Origin: Lachnospiraceae bacterium
Lineage (GTDB): Bacteria; Bacillota; Clostridia; Lachnospirales; Lachnospiraceae
Direction of reading: 5' to 3'
Length of the DNA stretch: 48,458 bases
Assembly: GCA_017479935.1 (NCBI GenBank)
Contig: JAFVBO010000107.1
Span: 1-48,458 of the forward strand
The notes beneath the pieces were generated by a model. That model was given only the letters and a program-made list of their open reading frames with translations, was not told the origin of the DNA and ran no database searches. The position numbers were made by a program, and so were the translations under genes. Shown one piece after another: positions 18,329-27,944 of the stretch; within the stretch, counting starts at the first letter, position 1, and each line of letters starts with the position of its first letter.

Positions 18329-18979
18329 ATGACAGGAAAGAAGATTACACAAGCTGGCGCAGGGATTGCGGGGCTTTTGGGATTGGGCGCAGCCTGGTGG
18401 GGCTGGGATTTCAGCCCTTCCTTTACTATGCTTTTCTGCGCCATAAACCTGACGCTTTGCGCGGCAGCGGAACTGTTGGGACGCGGCACAGGCTTAGGTT
18501 TCCGGGTCTTATCCGGAGCGTTGTTTTTTGTGGGAATGATTTTTGCTTTCCCGTCTGTCTACATTTATGCGGCCGGTGATGACTGGATCAGCGGCTGTGT
18601 ATGGGCAGGCATAGCGGTGGGAACCGTTCTCTGCGTGGCCTCCTTGTTTCTGCTGGCACTTTGCGGGAACAGGAAAACGGCAGAGAAGGCCAAGGATGAC
18701 GAATCCTTGCAAAACGCAGCATCTGTTGCGGGATCGTCTGTTTCAGGATCGGATGTCCCGATATCTTCCGTGCCGGAAAGATGGATTTCTTTCTGCGCCG
18801 CCTGCTTCACACTGTTTTGCGGTTTCAGGAGCGTGGCGCTGCTTCCGTACGCGGCCGGGTTGTTCCTTCTGACGGCCGCCCGTCTGATTTCGGGAGAGAA
18901 AAAGGGTATGCGGGCGATCCTGTTCTGCCTGGGCATTTGGGCGGCAGCCGTGTTTACAGTGCTGCCGGGCGTGTGCTAG
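18329..18979 (+). CDS. Hypothetical multi-pass membrane protein
   Basis: 216 residues, not recognised as a named family. Hydrophobic stretches suggest about six membrane segments: roughly residues 8-27, 31-50, 56-78, 86-108, 148-178 and 190-214. A polar, Ser- and Asp-rich loop of about 40 residues (112-147) sits in the middle. The ATG at 18329 follows CAGGAG. It lies 121 nt after mnmA, behind a tandem repeat and a stretch of small inverted repeats, and 141 nt before a GH43 gene. No catalytic or transporter motif is visible. It is kept as a gene because of its good ribosome binding site and the long alternating hydrophobic pattern. Confidence 0.65.
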   Translation: MTGKKITQAGAGIAGLLGLGAAWWGWDFSPSFTMLFCAINLTLCAAAELLGRGTGLGFRVLSGALFFVGMIFAFPSVYIYAAGDDWISGCVWAGIAVGTVLCVASLFLLALCGNRKTAEKAKDDESLQNAASVAGSSVSGSDVPISSVPERWISFCAACFTLFCGFRSVALLPYAAGLFLLTAARLISGEKKGMRAILFCLGIWAAAVFTVLPGVC

Positions 18980-19009
18980 CGCTGTTATCCTATTTGATAG
19001 TTTTAAAAA

Positions 19010-19048
19010 TGCATGGGGAATGGCCAGAAAAGGGCAGAATCCCATGCA
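19010..19048. repeat. Inverted repeat upstream of the GH43 gene
   Basis: TGCATGGG (19010-19017) pairs with CCCATGCA (19041-19048), with a short inner GCC/GGC pairing. No T-run follows. It could be a terminator remnant of the preceding gene or an operator. Confidence 0.4.
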
Positions 19049-19120
19049 ATTCAGGAATGTAGACAAGCTTTTTGCCACAGCTTTTGCAGAACACTCCATG
19101 AAAAATATAGGAAAATTTGA

Positions 19121-20428
19121 ATGACGAATATGAGATACCAGAAAGAAACCGATCCTATGATAAAAATAAACGCAACCAAAGGCCATCGCCATGCAAAAAA
19201 CGCGCTGCTGTGCCTTGGCCTGGCGGCAGGATTAGCGTTAAACGGCTGCAGTTCCTCCAGCCTTTATTCCCTCCGCGATCTGTGGGAGTGGATGGGCCGG
19301 GGAACCGAGACCCTCTACCACATGCAGGACTATGAGGGGCAGGGGCAGGACAATTTCTTCACGCCCGGTGCCAGGTGGAGGGATACGGACGGAAACCTGA
19401 TCCAGGCCCACGGCGGGCAGGTGCAGCAGATGCTGGTTCCGGATGAAAACGGAGACATGGTCACCCGGTATGTTTGGGTGGGAGAAGATAAAAACAGCGG
19501 ACACCTGGGAAACTGTGTAGCTGTTTACACTTCCGAGGATCTTTACCACTGGGAGTTTCGCGGAGATGTTCTGCGCTCCGTAAAAAGCCGGGAGGAGCTG
19601 GACACGGACCCGTATTTTCAGACTGTTTATGCCGGGTATACGGATGAGCAGTTAGACCACGTGTTTGAATGCATCAATACGGAAGCCGTGATCGAACGCC
19701 CGAAGATGCTTCACAACGAAAAGACGGGAAAGTATGTAATCTGGTTTCACAATGACAACCTGACGGAAGCGAACCCGTCCTACAAGTATGACGTGGGAAT
19801 GTCCGGTGTAGCGATCAGCGATTCGCCCTTTGGGCCTTTCCGGTTTGTGGACCGGTACCGTTTAAGCCACTGCCCGGAGGGACAGATTGACTGCTATCCC
19901 ACCTCGAAGGGGGAGGCGCGGGATATGAACCTGTTCAAGGATACGGACGGAACCGGGTATGTGGTCTATACCAGTGAAAATAATAAAACATTATATATTT
20001 CAAAACTGAACGAAGAGTACACCTATCTGTGCACGGACCCGGAGAAAGCCGTTTACGGGGTGGATTATATCCGCCTGTTTCCCGGAGCCATGCGGGAAGC
20101 GCCGGCCCTGGCCAAGGGGGATGATGGGAGATACTATCTGATTTCTTCCAGCACGACAGGTTGGATGTCCAACCAGGCGCGGATGTGGTCTGCCGATACG
20201 ATTTTCGGCAACTGGCAGAATGATGGAAATCCTTGCGTGGGAGCGGATGCCGGCATAACGTTTGACTCGCAGAGCACCTGTCTTTTCCGGGCCGAAAATG
20301 GGCAGTGGATCTACTGCGGGGATCGCTGGAACGGGGATGAATTGTACGATTCGAGATATATCTGGTTGCCTGTGACGTTTGAAGATGGCAGGGCGACAAT
20401 CCAGTGGAAAGAAACATGGGAATGGTAA
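19121..20428 (+). CDS. Glycoside hydrolase family 43 lipoprotein
   Basis: 435 residues. A hydrophobic signal ends in LALNGC, giving a probable lipid-modified Cys43, so the enzyme should sit on the outer face of the membrane. The five-bladed propeller pattern of GH43 is seen in IQAHGGQVQQM, VAVYTSEDLYHWEFRGDVL, ERPKMLHNEKTGKYVIWFH, ARDMNLFKDTDGTGYVVYTS and REAPALAKGDDGRYYLISS. The closest memory match is the exo-beta-1,3-galactanase-like branch; substrate is not certain. The start at 19121 has AGGAAA 8 nt upstream; an alternative ATG at 19157 would shorten the long n-region. It is 18 nt from the next gene, a secreted GH3, so they are probably co-transcribed for extracellular glycan breakdown. 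Confidence 0.85.
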   Translation: MTNMRYQKETDPMIKINATKGHRHAKNALLCLGLAAGLALNGCSSSSLYSLRDLWEWMGRGTETLYHMQDYEGQGQDNFFTPGARWRDTDGNLIQAHGGQVQQMLVPDENGDMVTRYVWVGEDKNSGHLGNCVAVYTSEDLYHWEFRGDVLRSVKSREELDTDPYFQTVYAGYTDEQLDHVFECINTEAVIERPKMLHNEKTGKYVIWFHNDNLTEANPSYKYDVGMSGVAISDSPFGPFRFVDRYRLSHCPEGQIDCYPTSKGEARDMNLFKDTDGTGYVVYTSENNKTLYISKLNEEYTYLCTDPEKAVYGVDYIRLFPGAMREAPALAKGDDGRYYLISSSTTGWMSNQARMWSADTIFGNWQNDGNPCVGADAGITFDSQSTCLFRAENGQWIYCGDRWNGDELYDSRYIWLPVTFEDGRATIQWKETWEW

Positions 20429-20446
20429 AAGGAAAGGAAGAGGAAG

Positions 20447-23400
20447 ATGAGGAAACGTAGAAAATGGTTTATGATGCTTCTGTGTACACTGCTGATTTTC
20501 AGCATAGCAGCCTGCGGAGGAAGAACGGAACCTTCGCATGATGTGGAGAGCAAGGCGGAAACGTTCCCTGCGGTTGCGGAGACAGAAGCGGAAACGGTCC
20601 CTGTGATTGCAGAGACGGAAGCGGAAACGGTACCTGTGATTGCAGAGACAGAAGCGGAAACGGTACCTGTGGCTGCAGAGACGGAAGCGGAAACGGTCCC
20701 TGTAGTTACAGAGATAGAAGCGGAAACGGTCCCTGCGGTTGCGGAGACAGAAGCGGAAACGGTACCTGTGGCTGCAGAGACGGAAACAGAAACCCCTGAG
20801 GTACAAGAAACTCCTGAGACGCCGGAAACGCCCGCAACACCTGCCATGCCGGAAATGCCGGAGGCGATGGACTATAGTCTGCAGGAAAACTGGGCCTACT
20901 TTGATTTTGATAAGGAAAAGCAGGTGGATGTGTTCCTGATCTGCCCCACCGTCGACACAAAAAGCGAGACAAACGCTTTCGATTTAAACGACAAGCTGAA
21001 AGGCCGGTTTGTGAATGCCCTGGACATGGAGAAAGGCATCTATGAGGAAACCGGGCGGATGTTCTCCCCGTATTACCGGCAGATGTCCATAGGCGTGAAC
21101 AGCTTACCCGAGGAAATCTACGAGGCGGCCAAGGCCATCGCCTACCGGGATGTATCGGACGCGTTCCGGTGGTATCTGGAGAATGCAAACGATGGCCGGG
21201 GCTTCGTTCTGGCCGGCTTCTCGCAAGGATCGGAGATGGTGATCGAGCTGTTAAAGGAATACTTTGGAGGAGACGGGGAAGAGGCGGCGGCCCTTCGCGA
21301 TCAGCTGATCACGGTCTATGCCATCGGCTGGCGCGTGACGGACGAAATGCGAAACGAGTATCCGCAGATTGTACCGGCTTCCGGAGAGGATGATCTGGGC
21401 ACGGTCATCTGCTTTGACTGCGAGAACGGGGAGCTGACCGGAACGGTCGTCATTCCGGAGGGGACGAAGTCCTATTCGATCAACCCCTTAAACTGGAAGA
21501 CGGATCAGACGCCGGCGGACAAGTCCCTGAATAAGGGCGCCGTCATGGCGACCGGTGCGGAGCCGATCCCGGAGCTTTGCGGCGCGGTGATCGGCGAGAG
21601 GGGCGAACTCATCGTAACCGATGTAAAAGCGGAGGATTATCCGCCGGTTCTGGATATTTTCCCGGAGGGGGCGTACCACCTCTATGATTATATGTTCTAC
21701 TATACCAACCTGAAAGAAAACCTGGCCCTCCGGGCGGATACGTGGCTGAAAGCGCATCAGGCGGAGCCGGTGGAAACCGAACCTGCGGAAACGGAGCCAG
21801 CTGAAACGGAACCAATGGAAACCGAGCCAATGCCAGCCGAGCAGCCTGGTGAGACGGAGTCGGAGATCGACCGGATTCTGGCAGGAATGACGCTCGAGGA
21901 GAAGGTGGGCCAGATGATCATGGCCGATTTCAGAAACTGGGTGCAGGACGGGGAAACCGTTCCGGTGACCAGCCTGAATGAGGCGATCCGAAATGCCATT
22001 GCCAGGGACCGCTTTGGCGGGATCATCCTGTTTGCGGAAAACTGCGCGCAGACAGACCAGACGCTGGCGCTGGTCCGCGAGATTCAGGCGGCCAACCTTT
22101 CGGCGGACAGGGAAATCAACATTCCGCTTTTGATCGCGGCCGATCAGGAAGGCGGCATCGTCGCCAGACTGGGAGAGGGGACCAGATGGACTGGCAACAT
22201 GGCGTTAGCGGCGACCGGAGATCCCGTAAGCGCCGAGCAGACAGCCCTGCGCATCGGACAGGAACTCTCCGCGGTGGGTATCAACACCGATTTCGCACCG
22301 GTGCTGGATGTCAACAACAATCCCGCCAACCCCGTGATCGGGGTCCGGAGTTTTTCGGACGATCCTGCCACGGTGGCGGAATACGGCGTGGCCTATCAGA
22401 CCGGGCTTCAAAAGAGCGGGACGATCGGCTCCTTAAAGCACTTCCCGGGGCACGGGGATGTGGCAACCGACAGCCATTTCGGGTTCCCGGTTCTGTACAA
22501 GACTTATGAGGAACTGAAGGAATGTGAGCTGGTTCCTTTCAAGGCGGCCATCGAGGCCGGCGCGGAGATGATCATGACTGCCCACATCCAGTACCCGGAA
22601 ATTGAGAAAGGCACCTATACTTCTACCTCAACGGGAGAGGAGGTCTTCCTTCCGGCCACGCTGTCCCACACGATCCTGACGGATATTCTCCGGGGCGATA
22701 TGGGGTTTGACGGCGTGATCATCTCGGATGCGTTAAACATGGCAGCCATCAAAGAAAACTTTGACCGGCAGGATGTGGCGGTCATGGCCATTTCTGCCGG
22801 CATGGACATGTTCCTGATGCCCGTGCCGGTGACGGATCTCGCCTCCCTCAAGGAGCTGGAAGACTTCATGGCTTACATCGTCAGCCGGGTGCAGGATGGC
22901 ACGATTGCAGAAGAGAGAATTGATGAATCTGTGCGAAGGATCCTTGTGTTAAAGAAAAAACACGGGCTGTTAAGGCCAGTCGCAGAGAACGAATTACAAA
23001 AAGTAACAGTTGAGGAGACTGCAACCGAGGCGAATGTCCCTGAAGCAGCTCCATCTGAAGAGAGCGCAGCCGAAGCAAATACACCTGAGGACAATGATGC
23101 GCAGACTCCGCTCCCTGCCGATCAGATCGTGGGCAGCGAAGAAAACCATGCCTTCGAGTGGGAGCTGATGCAAAAGGCGGTCACACTCCTGAAAAACGAG
23201 GGCGATGTCCTACCTCTTCAGGTGAAGGAGGGAGAAAAGGTGCTTTTCCTTTACTCCCACGCCAACCGGATGCTGACGGCCGAGTTTGCCCGTCTGCGCC
23301 TTGTGGAAGAAGGCCTGCTCCCGGAAAACGTTTCCTTTGAGGCGATGAGCTTTGCCCAGGACAACAAGGAAACCTGCATACAGGCGGCGCGGGAGGCGGA

Positions 23401-23770
23401 TTACGTGATCGGCGTCACCCTGACGTTCGATGAATCCGCTCTGATCAAGAACGAAGCTTCCCCCACCAGATTTATGGCGCTCGATGAGGTGATCCAGGCG
23501 GTTCACGAAGAAGGAAAGCCGTTTATCCTGATCAGCGCATACTTGCCTTACGATGTCGCACGTTTCCCGGAGGCAGACGCAGTTCTGGCCTCGTACGGAG
23601 CGGTAGCCATGACGGCCATTCCGGAGGGAAAAGCTACCTACTCGGTCAACCTGCCGGCAGCGATCTGCGGAATTTTCGGGGAATACACCTTTACCGGAAA
23701 GCTACCGGTCAACATCCCGGCGCTTGATGAAGGCGGCCATTTTACCGACCAAATTCTGTATGAGAGATAA
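20447..23770 (+). CDS. Lipoprotein fusion of DUF3089 hydrolase and GH3 glycosidase
   Basis: 1107 residues. Lipobox IAAC gives Cys23. Residues about 37-110 are a low-complexity spacer of 10-residue repeats (AETEAETVPV type). Residues about 125-440 match DUF3089, an alpha/beta-hydrolase-like domain, with nucleophile elbow GFSQGS (Ser259). A short PAETEP spacer leads to a GH3 domain from about residue 474: ADQEGGIVARL, KHFPGHGD at 664-671 with TDSHFG, and the catalytic Asp761 in IISDALNM. The KHFPGHGD motif is typical of beta-N-acetylhexosaminidases of the NagZ group. A further acidic linker precedes a GH3 C-terminal-like domain (about 890-1107). It probably trims cell-wall or glycoprotein glycans at the cell surface. 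The fusion with DUF3089 is unusual to me. Confidence 0.88.
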   Translation: MRKRRKWFMMLLCTLLIFSIAACGGRTEPSHDVESKAETFPAVAETEAETVPVIAETEAETVPVIAETEAETVPVAAETEAETVPVVTEIEAETVPAVAETEAETVPVAAETETETPEVQETPETPETPATPAMPEMPEAMDYSLQENWAYFDFDKEKQVDVFLICPTVDTKSETNAFDLNDKLKGRFVNALDMEKGIYEETGRMFSPYYRQMSIGVNSLPEEIYEAAKAIAYRDVSDAFRWYLENANDGRGFVLAGFSQGSEMVIELLKEYFGGDGEEAAALRDQLITVYAIGWRVTDEMRNEYPQIVPASGEDDLGTVICFDCENGELTGTVVIPEGTKSYSINPLNWKTDQTPADKSLNKGAVMATGAEPIPELCGAVIGERGELIVTDVKAEDYPPVLDIFPEGAYHLYDYMFYYTNLKENLALRADTWLKAHQAEPVETEPAETEPAETEPMETEPMPAEQPGETESEIDRILAGMTLEEKVGQMIMADFRNWVQDGETVPVTSLNEAIRNAIARDRFGGIILFAENCAQTDQTLALVREIQAANLSADREINIPLLIAADQEGGIVARLGEGTRWTGNMALAATGDPVSAEQTALRIGQELSAVGINTDFAPVLDVNNNPANPVIGVRSFSDDPATVAEYGVAYQTGLQKSGTIGSLKHFPGHGDVATDSHFGFPVLYKTYEELKECELVPFKAAIEAGAEMIMTAHIQYPEIEKGTYTSTSTGEEVFLPATLSHTILTDILRGDMGFDGVIISDALNMAAIKENFDRQDVAVMAISAGMDMFLMPVPVTDLASLKELEDFMAYIVSRVQDGTIAEERIDESVRRILVLKKKHGLLRPVAENELQKVTVEETATEANVPEAAPSEESAAEANTPEDNDAQTPLPADQIVGSEENHAFEWELMQKAVTLLKNEGDVLPLQVKEGEKVLFLYSHANRMLTAEFARLRLVEEGLLPENVSFEAMSFAQDNKETCIQAAREADYVIGVTLTFDESALIKNEASPTRFMALDEVIQAVHEEGKPFILISAYLPYDVARFPEADAVLASYGAVAMTAIPEGKATYSVNLPAAICGIFGEYTFTGKLPVNIPALDEGGHFTDQILYER
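20541..20800 (+). repeat. In-frame 30-bp tandem repeats encoding AETEAETVPV
   Basis: About seven to eight near-identical 30-bp units built on GCGGAAACGGTNCCTGTG code for a ten-residue Glu/Thr/Pro/Val spacer directly behind the lipoprotein signal. Such spacers usually hold an enzyme away from the membrane. The exact repetition makes copy-number variation between strains likely. Confidence 0.85.
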
Positions 23771-23808
23771 AACGCGCGCTTTACTTACAGATATTTCTGA
23801 ATGAGAAA

Positions 23809-23836
23809 CACTCACTCTTCCGTGGAAGAGTGAGTG
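23809..23836. repeat. Perfect 13-bp inverted repeat between GH3 and nucleotidase genes
   Basis: CACTCACTCTTCC, a GT spacer and GGAAGAGTGAGTG; all 13 pairs match. It has no T-run, so a classical terminator is unlikely. It lies 39 nt after the GH3 stop and 43 nt before the next start. Confidence 0.65.
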
Positions 23837-23879
23837 ACATAAGGACCCCCCAATCAGGAAAGGAGACAAGGGAAAGAAA

Positions 23880-26800
23880 ATGAAGAGAATGAAACGATGG
23901 ATGGCGCTTCTTTTGACAATGGCATTGCTCCTGGGTCTCGGCGGAATTGTAAATGCGCAGGAAGAAGCTGCCGAAAAGAACGGTGAGGTGATGATCCTCT
24001 TTACCAGTGACATACACTGCGGGGTGGATCAGGGCTTTGGCCTTGTCGGCCTGAAGCAGATCCGTGACAACTTGGAAGCGCAGGGGTATACCACCATTTT
24101 AGTGGACGATGGTGATGCGATTCAGGGAGAGATCATCGGCACGATCTCCCGCGGAGAGGGCATGATTGAGCTGATGAACGCCATGCACTACGATGTGGCA
24201 ATTCCGGGCAATCATGAATTTGATTACGGGATGGAACGTTTTCTGGAGCTGACAGAGAAAGCAGAATTTCCGTACATCAGCTGCAACTTCAATAAGGAAG
24301 GTGAGCTGGTTTTTGCCCCGTATACCATTTTGGAGGCCGCCGGGCTGAAGATCGCCTTCGTGGGCGTGACAACGCCAAGATCCATCACATCCTCAACCCC
24401 GGTGTATTTTCAGAATGAGGAAGGGGAATATATTTATGGCTTCATGCAGGACGAAAGCGGCGAGAAGCTTTACCAGGCAGTGCAGAGCGCTGTAGACGCG
24501 GCGCGGGCCGAAGGCGCGGACTACGTCTATGTAATGGGGCATATCGGAATGAAACCGAATGATGCGCCCTGGAGATATGACAACATCATCGAGAACACTA
24601 CCGGGATCGACGTGTTCCTGGACGGCCACAGCCATGACATCGAGCAGGTCGTCATGAAAAACAAAGACGGGAAGGATGTGGTCCGCTCCGCCTGCGGAAC
24701 CAAGTTGGGTTGTATCGGCTATAGCCATTTATCCGCGGAAAACGGGGTGGAAGAAACCGGCATCTGGACCTGGAATAACCGCATAAGTGCCCCGGAACTT
24801 ATGGGAATTCAAAACGATATGAACGCCCACCTGGACCTGGCGATGCAGGCGGTGAGCGCGCAGATGGATGTCGTCGTCGGCAAAACGCCGTATGTTTTAA
24901 CAATTAACGACCCCACAGAGGTGGATGCGGCAGGAAGCCCCATCCGGATTGTCCGCCGGTCGGAGACCAACCTGGGAGACTTTGTTGCGGATGCGGTTCT
25001 GGCCATGACCGATGCGGACGTGGCAATCATGAACGGCGGAGGCATCCGTGTCAGCATCGAGAAGGGAGATATTACCAAGCGGGAGGTCATGAATGTTCTT
25101 CCCTTTGGAAACACCATCTGTACCATCGAAGCCACCGGGCAGCAGATTTTAGATGCCCTTGAATGGGGCTCCAGAGCGGTTCCGGAGCAGTCGGGCGGCT
25201 TTTTACAGGTGGCCGGGATGAGCTACGAAATCAATATGGCCGTGCCGAACCCCTGCAAGAGCGATGAAAACGGCATGATGACCGGCATAGAAGGAGCGCG
25301 CCGGGTTCGCAACGTGAAGATCGGGGAGGAGCCGATCGATCCTGAAAAAACATACTCTGTCGCGGGAATTGACTATATTCTCCTTTTGAAAGGGGACGGA
25401 ATGACCGCCTTTGACGGAGCGAAGGTGTTAGATGAGGACATCATGCTGGACAATCAGACGTTCTTCGGGTATCTCGATCTGATCGGCGGCGAGATCGGCG
25501 ATGCGTACGCGGATCCGTATGGCCAGGGCCGTATCGTGATCGTGGACGAGCCGGAAGCGGAGACGGAGAAATCCGCAGAAGGCGAAGACGCGGCTGCGAA
25601 TCCTGTGGATGACAAGACCCCTTCGCAGGAGGCTGCACCCCCCGCGGATGACAAGACCGCTTCGCAGGAAGCCGAAAAGCCGGCCCCCTACACGGATTTC
25701 GTGGTCCTGTCCACCACGGACATGCACGGAAAATGCTGGGAAAAGAACGTCCTGACGGATGCGGCGGAGCGCAACAACCTGCTGCGCGCGTCCAGCGCCG
25801 TGAACCAGTTCCGCAAGGAGTTTGGCGAAGAAAATGTCCTTCTGGTGGACAACGGCGACCTGTTCCAGGGAACCCCGGTTTCGCAGGTTCAGCTGTTGGA
25901 TTACGCGGCAGGGCGTTCGAAAGACCCGTTAGTCATGGCTCTTTGCCTGGCGGAAATGAAGTATGATGCTTTCGTGCTGGGAAACCATGAGTTTAACTAT
26001 CCCTGGGAGGTCATGAGTCCGACCTATCAGTATCTGCAGGAAAACGGGGTTCCCGTGCTGGCGGCTAACGCCGTGTACGATGGATCCTCCCCGGAACACG
26101 AGCGCGGGGAAAACGCCTTCACGCCCTACATCATCAAGACGGTAACCATTGGTGGACATGAGCACAAGATCGGGCTTCTGGGCCTGGAGAACACCGATAT
26201 CACGCGCTGGGATCTGCCGGTCAACTATCCGGAGCTGCAGTTTGTACACCCGGGGAACGAAAACTGGTCCGAAGCGTATGAGGCGCAGCTGTACATTCCT
26301 AAGATGAAGGAAGAAGGCTGCGAATTCATCATCGTCGCCTGCCATACGGCCCTCGGGAACGCGGAAGGGGAGATTACATTCGGCATCAATTCCGAGAACC
26401 AGGGCGAGCGGATCATCAAGGGAACCGAAGGAATCGACATGCTGATCCTTGGGCACGACCATTCTGCCGGGTATTCCAACAGCTATGTGACGGACCTTTC
26501 TGGAAAGGAAGTCCTGATTGTGAACGGCGGCGGGCAGAATCTGACCAAGACCGTCTTCCGGTTCTCGGAAGGACCCTCCGGAGCGCTGACCTATGAAGTC
26601 CAGGAAAGCAAGAACCTTAGCCTGGGCAACTATGAGGTAGACAAGGCGCTGGAGGAGAAGGTGCAGCCATACGCCCAGATGGCGATGGATAAAGTAAACA
26701 TGCCTGTCGGAACCGCGGCGGGCGACTGGGACCTCAGCAAGGAATATTATACGCGGCAGAATGACTCGATGGACACGGTGAACAAGGCTGTGATCGAGGT

Positions 26801-27944
26801 GACGACCGCCCGGATGGAGGAAAAATACGGGAAAGAAGGTGTCTCCGGAACCGGCGTCAAGGATCTGGATCATCTGGACGTCGATATGGCGTTCACTTCC
26901 GTCACCGTGAGCGGCAGCTATATCATTAAACCGGGGGATATCTCGGTGAAGGACATCTACCGGCTGTACCGCTATGCCAACAACATCCTGGTGCTTCCGA
27001 TGAAAGGAAGCGAGATCAAGGCTGTCCTGGAGGAAAACGCGTCCAAGCGGCTGACAGCGAGAGTATACGGCGGAAAGGTCTACTTCTACAGCAGCGGCGA
27101 TAACTTTACGAACGTCCTGTCCGGCGGCTTAAATTTCGTCTACGACATGTCAAAGCCGGAGGGGGAGCGCGTAGTGATCGACGGCTTCTCGAACGGAAGA
27201 AAGTTTGAGGAGGATGCTCTTTACCTGGTGGCGGTCAACAATTATCTGCTGGGCAATGAGAAATGCGGCCTTCGGAACTTCAGCATGGACGATGCCGTCT
27301 GGTCACAGCTCACCGACGCGGACGTAGAGGTCGTACAGGATATGATCGCCGAGTATATCGAGAATGTCTGCGCGGACGGCGGCGTACTGACGCCTGAACT
27401 GTTTGACTGGAAGTGGGAAATGATCTATTCCGCTGACCCCGCCGCGCTGCTTCCGTATGAAGGCGAGACGGCTGCTGTCATGGCGGAAGCCTTGGAGGAC
27501 GGCCACCGTTACGTTCTGTACAACGAATCGGAAAGCAGCACCTTCAATGCGAAGCCGACTGACGGCGGCCTGGAAGCGGAGCAATGGACCGCATATGGAG
27601 ACATCCTGACAGGCCCCGCCCCCGAGGCTGCTGTGATCCTGACGGCCCACGCGGAAAAAGACGGCAACTGGAGCTTCACCGATGCGCAGGGACGCTACCT
27701 GACGGCGGTCAAAGGCGGCGGCCTGAAGCTGACCGAGGAAATCGGTGCGGACAACTTAAGCGTCTGGGCGCTTGAACCGCTGGAAGGCGGCTTCCACGTG
27801 ATCACGGTGGGAGACAGCAACGAGTACCGGAAGCGGGCCCTGGAGTATTACTATGGGCATATCACGACGTATTATGTGGCCGATGCGGGGCTGTATCTGT
27901 TTAATTTTTATGAAAGCCGAACGAGGATACAAGACTTGAACTGA
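23880..27944 (+). CDS. Secreted double 5'-nucleotidase / 2',3'-cyclic phosphodiesterase
   Basis: 1354 residues with two complete UshA/CpdB-type units in one chain. A signal peptide ends near VNA (about residue 26). Unit 1 has metal-binding DIH (Asp44, His46), DDGD and GNHEFD (110-115), followed by a 5'-nucleotidase C-terminal domain with NGGGIR. A linker of near-repeats (DDKTPSQEA, DDKTASQEA) joins unit 2, with TDMH (Asp614, His616), DNGD and GNHEFN (701-706), plus its own C-terminal substrate domain. The last 180 residues form an extra beta-rich domain. No LPxTG anchor is seen. It would release phosphate and nucleosides from extracellular nucleotides. The ATG at 23880 follows AAGGAGACAAGGGAAAG. 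Confidence 0.9.
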   Translation: MKRMKRWMALLLTMALLLGLGGIVNAQEEAAEKNGEVMILFTSDIHCGVDQGFGLVGLKQIRDNLEAQGYTTILVDDGDAIQGEIIGTISRGEGMIELMNAMHYDVAIPGNHEFDYGMERFLELTEKAEFPYISCNFNKEGELVFAPYTILEAAGLKIAFVGVTTPRSITSSTPVYFQNEEGEYIYGFMQDESGEKLYQAVQSAVDAARAEGADYVYVMGHIGMKPNDAPWRYDNIIENTTGIDVFLDGHSHDIEQVVMKNKDGKDVVRSACGTKLGCIGYSHLSAENGVEETGIWTWNNRISAPELMGIQNDMNAHLDLAMQAVSAQMDVVVGKTPYVLTINDPTEVDAAGSPIRIVRRSETNLGDFVADAVLAMTDADVAIMNGGGIRVSIEKGDITKREVMNVLPFGNTICTIEATGQQILDALEWGSRAVPEQSGGFLQVAGMSYEINMAVPNPCKSDENGMMTGIEGARRVRNVKIGEEPIDPEKTYSVAGIDYILLLKGDGMTAFDGAKVLDEDIMLDNQTFFGYLDLIGGEIGDAYADPYGQGRIVIVDEPEAETEKSAEGEDAAANPVDDKTPSQEAAPPADDKTASQEAEKPAPYTDFVVLSTTDMHGKCWEKNVLTDAAERNNLLRASSAVNQFRKEFGEENVLLVDNGDLFQGTPVSQVQLLDYAAGRSKDPLVMALCLAEMKYDAFVLGNHEFNYPWEVMSPTYQYLQENGVPVLAANAVYDGSSPEHERGENAFTPYIIKTVTIGGHEHKIGLLGLENTDITRWDLPVNYPELQFVHPGNENWSEAYEAQLYIPKMKEEGCEFIIVACHTALGNAEGEITFGINSENQGERIIKGTEGIDMLILGHDHSAGYSNSYVTDLSGKEVLIVNGGGQNLTKTVFRFSEGPSGALTYEVQESKNLSLGNYEVDKALEEKVQPYAQMAMDKVNMPVGTAAGDWDLSKEYYTRQNDSMDTVNKAVIEVTTARMEEKYGKEGVSGTGVKDLDHLDVDMAFTSVTVSGSYIIKPGDISVKDIYRLYRYANNILVLPMKGSEIKAVLEENASKRLTARVYGGKVYFYSSGDNFTNVLSGGLNFVYDMSKPEGERVVIDGFSNGRKFEEDALYLVAVNNYLLGNEKCGLRNFSMDDAVWSQLTDADVEVVQDMIAEYIENVCADGGVLTPELFDWKWEMIYSADPAALLPYEGETAAVMAEALEDGHRYVLYNESESSTFNAKPTDGGLEAEQWTAYGDILTGPAPEAAVILTAHAEKDGNWSFTDAQGRYLTAVKGGGLKLTEEIGADNLSVWALEPLEGGFHVITVGDSNEYRKRALEYYYGHITTYYVADAGLYLFNFYESRTRIQDLN

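Noticed and set aside
20541-20800. Regular 30-bp repeats that could suggest a CRISPR array
   Set aside because: Units adjoin directly with no unique spacers, stay in frame and encode a Glu/Thr/Pro spacer. The 39-bp repeats at 42693-42820 are rejected for the same reason.
20311-20847. Minus-strand frame with many Ser/Val/Ala repeats
   Set aside because: It mirrors the in-frame 30-bp repeats of the GH3 lipoprotein gene on the other strand; low complexity explains the open frame.
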